A DNA stretch of 55,328 nt. It comes from Myroides odoratus DSM 2801 (GTDB lineage Bacteria > Bacteroidota > Bacteroidia > Flavobacteriales > Flavobacteriaceae). This document shows positions 36,045 through 43,845 of this stretch, piece by piece (within the stretch, counting starts at the first letter, position 1; every line of letters begins with the position of its first letter). Location: NCBI RefSeq assembly GCF_000243275.1, contig NZ_CM001437.1, forward strand, positions 2,033,798-2,089,125, in the 5' to 3' direction. The position numbers and the translations under genes were made by a program. Under the pieces are notes generated by a model that was not told the origin of the DNA, made no database searches, and saw nothing but the letters and a program-made list of their open reading frames with translations.

Positions 36045-36458
36045 ATGGATAAAGAAACCGTACAAATTGGATTAAAACTTTTTATTGGTTTAGTCGTAGT
36101 TTTTGCTTTGCATTATGCCGTTGTGGCTTTTACCGATGCAGGAGATTCGTTAATCGAGCTCGGATATAGCTTAGAAAAGTTCTACGGATTTGAATTTATC
36201 TTTTCCATTATCATCTTTTTTGCCATGTTCGGAATCAAAAATAGCCTGCCTAATAATTTGGGTTTTGTCTTCTTAGGATTCATCACAATGCGATTAATTG
36301 CGAGTTATTTATTCGCAAAAGATGGGCTAAATCATGAAATGACAGACGAAGGATTCAAATACAATTTTTTAGTGATTGTGTTGGTTTTCCTTGGCGGGGA
36401 TGCATTTATCGCCTATAGTATTTTAAATAAGAATACTACGTCAAACGAAACTAAGTAA
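36045..36458 (+). CDS. Small four-helix membrane protein upstream of atpB
   Basis: The 137-residue protein has four hydrophobic segments (about 10-30, 48-65, 70-92, 105-125). It may belong to the flavobacterial family DUF6168, which I associate with this position, but I am not certain. By place it could act as an AtpI-like assembly factor; that is inference. Four bases after atpZ. Confidence 0.75.
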   Translation: MDKETVQIGLKLFIGLVVVFALHYAVVAFTDAGDSLIELGYSLEKFYGFEFIFSIIIFFAMFGIKNSLPNNLGFVFLGFITMRLIASYLFAKDGLNHEMTDEGFKYNFLVIVLVFLGGDAFIAYSILNKNTTSNETK

Positions 36459-36499
36459 AAAAAGTTTGATATAAAGGTATGATAATACAAGAATTATTG

Positions 36500-36507
36500 T
36501 ACTTTTG
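36500..36507 (+). promoter_or_regulatory. Predicted internal -7 box for the atpB-G genes
   Basis: TACTTTTG, 40 bases before the atpB start, in an 89-base gap. I see no TTG at the right distance. It would let atpB-atpG be transcribed apart from sprE and the bactofilin. Confidence 0.45.
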
Positions 36508-36547
36508 CACAAAATTTTAGGAACCAAAATATTCAAGAAGTTAAGAT

Positions 36548-37726
36548 ATGGTGACTCTCAAGAAATCACTGAATTTATTAGCAGCTGTTTTATTTACAGC
36601 CTCGTCGGTATTTTCGTACGCGCAAACAACTACTCAAAAGCTTGAAAACTCAATTCAAGAAGCTGAGCAATCTATTGAAAGAACCCTTGAACACGTTGAG
36701 GGAGAAGAAATAGAAAACCCTGCTGAATTGACTCAAGCTCAGAAAGTTCAGGCTCATATTAAGCATCACTTAGCTGATGATTATTCTTTTGTTTTCGTTT
36801 CAGATGAAGAAACAGGTAAAAACTACGGTTTTCCATTACCAGTTATCTTAATTGACAACGGTCTTAAAATCTTCATGTCTTCTGAATTTGACTACGGAAA
36901 ACAAGTAGTTGAGAAAGATGGACAGTTTTATAAATTATACCACGGTAGAATCTACAAAACAGATGCTGAAGGTACAATCACGTACGACGAAGCACACCAC
37001 CCTACAAATGAGAAACCACTTGATTTCTCTATCACAAAGAACGTAGCTTCTTTACTTTTTACTACAATTTTAATGTTTATCCTTTTCTTAGGATTAGCAA
37101 AAACATACAAAAACGGACCAAACAATTTACCAAAAGGAATCGCAAGAGGATTAGAGCCTTTAGTGCTTTATGTTCGCGATGAAATGGCAGTGCCAAATAT
37201 TGGTAAAGCAAAATACAAAAAGTTCATGCCGTATTTGCTGTCTGTTTTCTTCTTGATTTTCATTTTGAATATCTTGGGATTAACTCCACTAGGATTTAAC
37301 GTTACAGGAAGTATTTCAGTTACTGCTTGTTTGGCAATCTTCACTTTTGTTATCGTGCATTTTTCTGCAAACAAAGAGTACTGGAAACACATGTTGTGGA
37401 TGCCAGGAGTTCCAGTACCGATGAAAATCATGTTAATGCCAATTGAGATTTTAGGTGCAATTATTAAACCATTCTCGTTAATGGTGCGTTTATTCGCTAA
37501 CATTACAGCTGGTCACTCAGTAGTATTCGGATTAATTGCAATTATCTTCGTTATGAAGGAAGCTTTAGGAACTGGAGGAGCAATCGGAATCGGATTCTTC
37601 TTATCTACGTTCTTAGTTGTATTAGAAATTTTAGTTGCTTTCTTACAAGCGTTCATCTTTACTATGTTATCGTCATTATTTATTGGTATGGCTGTAGCAG
37701 AACATGATCACGAAGAAGCACATTAA
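36548..37726 (+). CDS. atpB: F0F1 ATP synthase subunit a
   Basis: The 392-residue protein is long for subunit a. It has a signal peptide (about 1-26, ending VFSYAQ) and a soluble extension to about residue 160 before the membrane part. The essential Arg lies in SLMVRLFANITAGH near 312. The Bacteroidota form commonly has this exported N-terminal extension. Subunit a provides the proton half-channels against the c-ring. The C-terminus is His-rich. Confidence 0.95.
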   Translation: MVTLKKSLNLLAAVLFTASSVFSYAQTTTQKLENSIQEAEQSIERTLEHVEGEEIENPAELTQAQKVQAHIKHHLADDYSFVFVSDEETGKNYGFPLPVILIDNGLKIFMSSEFDYGKQVVEKDGQFYKLYHGRIYKTDAEGTITYDEAHHPTNEKPLDFSITKNVASLLFTTILMFILFLGLAKTYKNGPNNLPKGIARGLEPLVLYVRDEMAVPNIGKAKYKKFMPYLLSVFFLIFILNILGLTPLGFNVTGSISVTACLAIFTFVIVHFSANKEYWKHMLWMPGVPVPMKIMLMPIEILGAIIKPFSLMVRLFANITAGHSVVFGLIAIIFVMKEALGTGGAIGIGFFLSTFLVVLEILVAFLQAFIFTMLSSLFIGMAVAEHDHEEAH

Positions 37727-37788
37727 TCAAAGAGAAAATAAAAATAGAGTATAAATAAATTTGTTTAATTAATATTAAATTCAATACT

Positions 37789-37983
37789 ATGACAATCCCA
37801 ACTATCATTGGTGCAGGTTTAATCGTAATCGGAGCTGGTTACGGTTTAGGTAAAATTGGTTCTTCTGCAATGGACGCTATTGCTCGTCAACCAGAAGCTG
37901 CTGGAAAAATCCAAACTGCAATGATTATCATTGGAGCTTTATTGGAAGGTTTAGCATTCGGTGCTTTAATCTTAGGTAATTAA
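37789..37983 (+). CDS. atpE: F0F1 ATP synthase subunit c
   Basis: A 64-residue two-helix hairpin with the polar loop ARQPEAAG and the ion-carrying Glu53 in ALLEGLAFGAL. Gly follows the Glu and the Ser/Thr ligands typical of sodium-binding c subunits are not seen, so proton coupling is expected. Confidence 0.95.
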   Translation: MTIPTIIGAGLIVIGAGYGLGKIGSSAMDAIARQPEAAGKIQTAMIIIGALLEGLAFGALILGN

Positions 37984-38083
37984 TCCAAGTCAGTACAAAG
38001 AGTTTATCTGCAACGGTTGGTTGCAGGTAAACTTCTTATTTTAATTAAACAAAATCAGATATTAAAAAGTATAATTTTAGATA

Positions 38084-38584
38084 ATGGATAAGTTAATTAA
38101 CGATTTCAGTTTTGGACTATTTTTCTGGCAACTAATTATTATGATAGTAATTGTTGTTATCTTAGGAAAATTCGCGTGGAAACCAATTGTAAATGCTTTA
38201 GAAGCTCGTGAAGAGGGTATTACTGATGCATTAGCAGCTGCAGAGAACGCTAAAAGAGAAATGGCTAATTTAAAAGCAGATAACGAGAAGTTATTAGCTG
38301 AAGCTCGTGCGGAGCGCGATACTTTACTAAAAGAAGCTCGTGAGATCAAAGAAAAATTGATTGCAGATGCTAAGACAGAAGCGGAAGCTCAGGGTGAAAA
38401 ATTAATCGCTCAAGCAAAAGCTACAATTGAAAGCGAGAAAGCTGCGGCTATTCTTGACTTAAAAACGCAAGTTTCATCTATTTCAATTGAAATCGCTGAA
38501 AAATTATTGAAAGATCAATTATCTAACAAAGAAGCTCAAGCTAAATTGGTTGAGAAAATGTTAGATGATGTAAAATTAAACTAA
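38084..38584 (+). CDS. atpF: F0F1 ATP synthase subunit b
   Basis: The 166-residue protein has one N-terminal membrane helix (about 9-30; FFWQLIIMIVIVVILGKFAW) and a long charged coiled coil, the peripheral stalk. It ends eight bases before atpH. Confidence 0.95.
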   Translation: MDKLINDFSFGLFFWQLIIMIVIVVILGKFAWKPIVNALEAREEGITDALAAAENAKREMANLKADNEKLLAEARAERDTLLKEAREIKEKLIADAKTEAEAQGEKLIAQAKATIESEKAAAILDLKTQVSSISIEIAEKLLKDQLSNKEAQAKLVEKMLDDVKLN

Positions 38585-38591
38585 TATCACT

Positions 38592-39128
38592 ATGGTAAGC
38601 ACAAGAGCTGCGGCACGTTATGCAAAAGCAATGCTTGAGGTTTCTTTAGAAAAAGGAAATGTTGATGCTATCAATGGGGATATGATCCTTATTTCTCAAT
38701 CAATAGCTCAAAGCAGTGAATTGAAGGTGTTTCTTACAAATCCGATTGTTAAAGATCAGTTGAAATTAAATGCTTTATTAGAAGTATTCGCTGGAGTTAA
38801 TGAAGGAACAAAAGAACTATTCAACGTTTTAAAAGCAAATAGTAGATTTGGAATTTTAGAAGCAACGGCTTTAGCGTTTCAAAAACAATACGATTTGTAT
38901 AAAGGTATTGAGAAAGTAACTGTTACTACAGCAATGCCTATTGATGCTAGTATAGAGGCTAAGGTACTTGAGAAAGTAAAAACTTTAGCTCCTGGAAAAG
39001 AAGCGGTAATTACAAATATTGTAGATGAATCAATCTTAGGAGGGTTTATCTTGAAAATTGGAGATATCCAATACAATGCTTCTTTAGCAAATCAATTACA
39101 AGTATTAAAAAGAGAATTAATTAAGTAA
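38592..39128 (+). CDS. atpH: F0F1 ATP synthase subunit delta
   Basis: The 178-residue protein has the N-terminal helical domain (ARYAKAMLEVSLEKG) and the C-terminal signature ESILGGFILKIGDIQYNASL. Delta joins the peripheral stalk to the F1 head. Confidence 0.95.
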   Translation: MVSTRAAARYAKAMLEVSLEKGNVDAINGDMILISQSIAQSSELKVFLTNPIVKDQLKLNALLEVFAGVNEGTKELFNVLKANSRFGILEATALAFQKQYDLYKGIEKVTVTTAMPIDASIEAKVLEKVKTLAPGKEAVITNIVDESILGGFILKIGDIQYNASLANQLQVLKRELIK

Positions 39129-39172
39129 AAAAAAATCACCGCACGAATTTTCGTGTATAAACATAGATAAAA

Positions 39173-40747
39173 ATGGCGGACATTAAACCAGCTGAGATTT
39201 CAGCGATTTTAAAGAAACAATTATCTGGATTTAGCTCTGAGGCTTCTTTAGAAGAAGTTGGTACAGTACTAGAAGTAGGAGATGGAGTTGCTCGTGTTTA
39301 CGGGTTAACAAATGCGGAGTACGGAGAGCTAGTTGTATTTGACAACGGATTAGAGGCAATGGTACAAAACTTAGAAGAAGATAACGTAGGTATTGTATTG
39401 TTAGGTTCTTCTGTTGGTGTAAGCGAAGGTGCTACAGTTAAAAGAACAGGTCGTATCGCTTCTCTACGCGTAGGAGAGAAAATGGTAGGACGTGTTGTAA
39501 ATACGTTAGGACAACCAATCGATGGTAAAGGTCCTATCGAAGGTGATTTATATGAAATGCCATTGGAGCGTAAAGCACCAGGTGTTATCTACCGTCAACC
39601 AGTAACTGAACCATTACAAACAGGTATTAAAGCAATTGATGCAATGATTCCTGTTGGACGTGGACAACGTGAGTTAGTTATTGGTGACCGTCAAACTGGA
39701 AAAACTACGGTTTGTATCGATACAATTCTTAACCAAAAAGAATTCTATGATGCAGGTCAACCAGTTTACTGTATCTATGTTGCTATTGGACAAAAAGCTT
39801 CAACTGTTGCCGCGATTGCTAAAACATTAGAAGAAAAAGGTGCAATGGCTTATACAATCATTGTTGCGGCTAATGCATCAGATCCGGCTCCAATGCAAGT
39901 TTACTCTGCTATGGCAGGTGCTGCAATCGGAGAATACTTCCGTGATACTGGTCGTCCAGCTTTGATTATTTATGATGATTTATCTAAACAAGCTGTTGCT
40001 TACCGTGAGATGTCTTTGATCTTAAGAAGACCACCGGGACGTGAGGCTTACCCTGGAGACGTTTTCTACCTTCACTCAAGATTATTAGAAAGAGCTGCTC
40101 GTGTTATTGGTGATGATGAAATCGCTAAAAACATGAACGACTTACCTGAGTCAATCAAACCTTTCGTTAAAGGTGGTGGGTCATTAACAGCTTTACCTAT
40201 TATTGAAACACAAGCGGGTGACGTTTCTGCTTATATTCCAACAAACGTAATTTCGATTACGGATGGACAGATTTTCTTAGAGTCTGATTTATTCAACTCA
40301 GGGGTACGTCCTGCAATCAACGTAGGTATTTCTGTATCTCGTGTTGGAGGTTCTGCTCAAATTAAATCAATGAAAAAAGTAGCAGGTACATTAAAATTAG
40401 ACCAAGCGCAATTCCGTGAATTAGAAGCTTTCGCGAAATTCGGTTCTGATTTAGATGCAGCTACAATGAACGTTATCTCTAAAGGTCAACGTAACGTTGA
40501 AATCTTGAAACAAGCAGTTAACGATCCTTATACAGTGGAAGATCAAGTAGCAATTATTTATGCTGGATCTAAAAACTTATTGAGAAATGTTCCTGTAAAC
40601 AAAGTAAAAGAGTTTGAAAAAGATTTCTTAGAAGCTCTTAACGCACGTCACAGAGATATTTTAGATCAATTAAAAGCTGGTAAATTCGGTGACGAACAAA
40701 CTAGTGTTTTAGAGAAAGTAGCTAAAGAATTAGCTTCAAAATATTAA
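39173..40747 (+). CDS. atpA: F0F1 ATP synthase subunit alpha
   Basis: The 524-residue protein has P-loop GDRQTGKTT (about 170-178), the visual signature region [17 protein letters not shown] and the N-terminal beta barrel [12 protein letters not shown]. It is the non-catalytic nucleotide-binding subunit of F1. Confidence 0.98.
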   Translation: MADIKPAEISAILKKQLSGFSSEASLEEVGTVLEVGDGVARVYGLTNAEYGELVVFDNGLEAMVQNLEEDNVGIVLLGSSVGVSEGATVKRTGRIASLRVGEKMVGRVVNTLGQPIDGKGPIEGDLYEMPLERKAPGVIYRQPVTEPLQTGIKAIDAMIPVGRGQRELVIGDRQTGKTTVCIDTILNQKEFYDAGQPVYCIYVAIGQKASTVAAIAKTLEEKGAMAYTIIVAANASDPAPMQVYSAMAGAAIGEYFRDTGRPALIIYDDLSKQAVAYREMSLILRRPPGREAYPGDVFYLHSRLLERAARVIGDDEIAKNMNDLPESIKPFVKGGGSLTALPIIETQAGDVSAYIPTNVISITDGQIFLESDLFNSGVRPAINVGISVSRVGGSAQIKSMKKVAGTLKLDQAQFRELEAFAKFGSDLDAATMNVISKGQRNVEILKQAVNDPYTVEDQVAIIYAGSKNLLRNVPVNKVKEFEKDFLEALNARHRDILDQLKAGKFGDEQTSVLEKVAKELASKY

Positions 40748-40814
40748 GAATTTTTTGAAAGAGTCTAAGCTTGTCTAAAAGCTTATTCTCTTTCTGAATT
40801 ATATACGTTTTCAA

Positions 40815-41678
40815 ATGGCAAATCTTAAAGAAATACGCAATAGGATTTCTTCTATTGGATCTACAATGCAGATTACATCTGCGATGAAAATGGTATCTGC
40901 AGCAAAATTGAAAAAAGCTACGGATACGATTACAGCTATGCGTCCTTATTCAGAGAAGCTAACTGAGATTATTCAAAATGTTAGTTCTACTTTAGAAGGA
41001 GAAAATTCAAGTGTATATTCGCAAGTTAGAGAGGTAAAAAATGTATTGTTCATTACTGTAACTTCAAACAGAGGTTTATGTGGTGGTTTCAATGCTAACA
41101 TTATTAAACAAATTAATGTATTAGCGAATACAGCGTACCAAGGAGCAAACATTGATTTATTGACAATTGGAAAAAAAGGAAATGATATCCTTAAAAAATC
41201 ATTCCACGTTGTTGACAATCAAAGTTCATTATATGATCATTTTGATTTTGAGCATACAGCAGTTATTGCTGAGCATGTAATGGAAGCGTTTGTGAATGAG
41301 AAATACGACTCTATTCAAATTGTATATAACCAGTTTAAAAATGCAGCTACTCAAAATGTAGTTACAGAGCAATTTTTGCCATTATTGCCAATCGAAACTG
41401 AAGCAACTGCAGCAGCATCTGATTATATTTATGAGCCTTCAAAAGAGGATATCATAGAGACCTTGATTCCTTTGTCGTTAAAAACACAATTGTTCAAAGC
41501 AATTGCTGACTCTGTAGCGTCTGAGCACGGAGCTCGTATGACTGCGATGCACAAAGCAACAGATAACGCACAAGAATTGAGAAATGAGTTGAAATTAAGT
41601 TACAACAAAGCTCGTCAGGCTGCGATTACAAATGAAATTTTAGAGATTGTTGGAGGTGCAGAAGCATTGAAAAACTAA
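40815..41678 (+). CDS. atpG: F0F1 ATP synthase subunit gamma
   Basis: The 287-residue protein starts MANLKEIRNRISSIGSTMQI, holds LFITVTSNRGLCGGFNANI, and ends with a helix containing AMHKATDNAQEL and QAAITNEILEIVGGAEAL. Gamma is the rotor shaft. A terminator follows; atpD and atpC are not in the window, as expected for this lineage where they form a separate locus. Confidence 0.97.
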   Translation: MANLKEIRNRISSIGSTMQITSAMKMVSAAKLKKATDTITAMRPYSEKLTEIIQNVSSTLEGENSSVYSQVREVKNVLFITVTSNRGLCGGFNANIIKQINVLANTAYQGANIDLLTIGKKGNDILKKSFHVVDNQSSLYDHFDFEHTAVIAEHVMEAFVNEKYDSIQIVYNQFKNAATQNVVTEQFLPLLPIETEATAAASDYIYEPSKEDIIETLIPLSLKTQLFKAIADSVASEHGARMTAMHKATDNAQELRNELKLSYNKARQAAITNEILEIVGGAEALKN

Positions 41679-41700
41679 TCGAAAAAATAATTATACTTTT

Positions 41701-41730
41701 TAAAAGGCGCTCTTTGGAGCGCCTTTTTTG
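41701..41730 (+). terminator. Terminator of the ATP synthase operon
   Basis: AAAAGGCGCTC and GAGCGCCTTTT around TTTG, then T. Confidence 0.92.
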
Positions 41731-41821
41731 TTTGTATAGGGTTGTCTTCATTTCAACTTGTTTGTTGCTTAGATGCGTTAAAAAAGGGTATAGGGGGACG
41801 GTTTCTTTTGGGTATGGCAAT

Positions 41822-41850
41822 AAAAAAAGCTCGGACGAGCCGAGCTTTTT
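41822..41850 (-). terminator. Terminator of the first TonB receptor/lipoprotein unit
   Basis: AAAGCTCGG and CCGAGCTTT arms; on the minus strand the hairpin is followed by TTTTTTT. It is 16 bases beyond the lipoprotein stop. Confidence 0.88.
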
Positions 41851-41865
41851 AACTGTTGTTTCTAT

Positions 41866-43833
41866 TTATTGAAAATAAATACTGTCGATTAAGAGCTCAT
41901 AGGTTGAGCCACTTCCTGTTTTCAAAGAGAATACATCGCCGCTACCTGTACTGTTGTAAGCGGTGTCACTCAAATCAAGGGTTAGTTTGACCCATTGCCC
42001 ACCAGTGTCTATTGTACCATTGTATTGGTTCGCTGTGGCCTTAGCTATATCTAAATTTGTTGAGGCGATAATTCCTGCGTTAAATGGATCATATCCACCC
42101 GCAGGTTTATTTACGTTGAATGAAAGCGATTTTTTATCAGAGGTTCCTTTTACCCAAAGTACTAATTTCGTTTTTCCTTCTGGAACTTGTTTTCCATTGA
42201 TGGTAAATACGAAGTCATTGGCCGTTGTAGTTCCTGATAGTTTCATCGCCGCTTTGCCATTTCGCCCTTCTCCGGGTGCTTGTGTAGCATACGATTTCAG
42301 ACCATGTGTACTCAATTTACTGGTAAATTCATCCCAGTTGTTGAAGTTAGTCAACATATCCGCTTCCGTTGGCTCTGGGTCTACTGGGTCAACAGGACCG
42401 CCATCATCTTCAACAGGTGTTCCATCTTCAAATCGGATTTCATCGATGACTAAGTCATAATTGGCTTTGTTTCCATTTTTGAAGCTGATAAACGTTCTCG
42501 TTCCTTCCGTATGGTATGCCCCGTTGAAAGAGGTTAAATCCAAGGTGATTTTTACCCATTTACCTTGCGTGTCAATTTTACCATTGTATTTATTGGTTGT
42601 ATTGTCTGGATTATTATCCATCGGTGTTTCATCGGCTACTACTACCTTACTGCGTGTTACATTTTCTAGGTTGTACGCTTTATAGTTGATACCATTAGCT
42701 CTGTGAATGTTGATGGATAAAGATCGTTCTGAAGTTCCCTTCATAAGGAAAGAAAGTTTCGTTGCATCTTTCGGCATTTTTACTCCTTGTACGGAGAAAA
42801 GATAACCATTTTGTTCTCTACTTCCTTTAATGGCTAAACCTGTTGAGTTTTTCCAACCTTGACCTTCTGCTTTTTGCCCTGTAGGGTCGCTCAATTGGTT
42901 GTTAAAAATTACACGAAGGAAATCATCCCATTTTTCGAAATCAGCGCCAGGGAAAGCTAAGAATTTACCTGGTTCAACTGGCCCACCGTCGTCTGGTATA
43001 AGAGGGTCTTTCGTTAAGTCAAGATCTTCAATGACACGTGGATAAAACTGAACATTTTTATTGAAAATATCATAGATTCCTGTGATGTTACCACTTTTTG
43101 CTGGAATTTCATAAGAATGAAAATCATTTGCATAGGTGCTAGTTCTGATATTAAAAGTATTATCCTTATTGTCTACTACCGCTCTTAAGGTTTGCCCTTG
43201 CGGATCAACTTCTTTAGCGTCATATAATTTTTTTCCAACTAAGGAAGGGTCGAATTGTACATCTGTTACGGTAACTAATTTTCCTTTGTATTTTCCTTTG
43301 TCTTTTAGTAATTCGGCTACCGTTAGTTTGATAGTATAGTCTTCTATTTTGGCTTTGGTACAGTATTTACCAATATAAGCATTTACAGCATTTTTGGAAA
43401 TATTGCTGATGTATTGACCGTTAATACCTCCTCCTATATTGATGATACTGTCATTGTTTTGGAGATATAATCCACCCAATTTTACATAAATAATTGTTCC
43501 TGGAGGATAGGCCGCATAGCTATCTGATTTGTCTAAGTTGACAAGAAGCAACGATTGTGTTTTCTCATCTAGTACATGTAACTTATTGTGGAAATTCCCT
43601 CCTTTATTACTAGAAACGACAACTCCTCGAAGAATGTCTTTGGAATCTCCCATATAAGGGCTAATAGCATTTCCTTTTATCGTTGAATAAAGATCGTCGA
43701 TGGTTTTCGTTATCGTAACTTGAGGCTCCTCACATTTTAGAGAAGGAACCGAAAAGTCATCATTCTTTGCACAGCTCGACACGAATAGCGCCGTAAGTAC
43801 AGTGAAAAATATGGATTTTAAAATTGTTTTCAT
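41866..43833 (-). CDS. DUF5689-like surface lipoprotein, cassette copy 1
   Basis: The 655-residue protein has a lipoprotein signal ending VSSCAKNDD. An OB-fold-like region of the DUF5689 type follows (about 30-280; ILRGVVVSSNKGGNFHNKLH, INIGGGINGQYI, GNITGIYDIFNKNVQFYPR). Two copies of a beta-sandwich domain come next (about 293-475 and 490-655; FPGADFEKWDDFL, KYNGKIDTQGKWVKITLDL, LVIDEIRFEDG), joined by an Asp/Pro linker. By analogy with SusD-type partners it probably captures substrate for the receptor encoded 12 bases upstream. OB folds of this type also occur in extracellular nucleases, which hints at nucleic-acid binding. Copy 2 has only one sandwich domain. Confidence 0.82.
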   Translation of the reverse strand: MKTILKSIFFTVLTALFVSSCAKNDDFSVPSLKCEEPQVTITKTIDDLYSTIKGNAISPYMGDSKDILRGVVVSSNKGGNFHNKLHVLDEKTQSLLLVNLDKSDSYAAYPPGTIIYVKLGGLYLQNNDSIINIGGGINGQYISNISKNAVNAYIGKYCTKAKIEDYTIKLTVAELLKDKGKYKGKLVTVTDVQFDPSLVGKKLYDAKEVDPQGQTLRAVVDNKDNTFNIRTSTYANDFHSYEIPAKSGNITGIYDIFNKNVQFYPRVIEDLDLTKDPLIPDDGGPVEPGKFLAFPGADFEKWDDFLRVIFNNQLSDPTGQKAEGQGWKNSTGLAIKGSREQNGYLFSVQGVKMPKDATKLSFLMKGTSERSLSINIHRANGINYKAYNLENVTRSKVVVADETPMDNNPDNTTNKYNGKIDTQGKWVKITLDLTSFNGAYHTEGTRTFISFKNGNKANYDLVIDEIRFEDGTPVEDDGGPVDPVDPEPTEADMLTNFNNWDEFTSKLSTHGLKSYATQAPGEGRNGKAAMKLSGTTTANDFVFTINGKQVPEGKTKLVLWVKGTSDKKSLSFNVNKPAGGYDPFNAGIIASTNLDIAKATANQYNGTIDTGGQWVKLTLDLSDTAYNSTGSGDVFSLKTGSGSTYELLIDSIYFQ

Positions 43834-43845
43834 AGAGTAAAAGAA

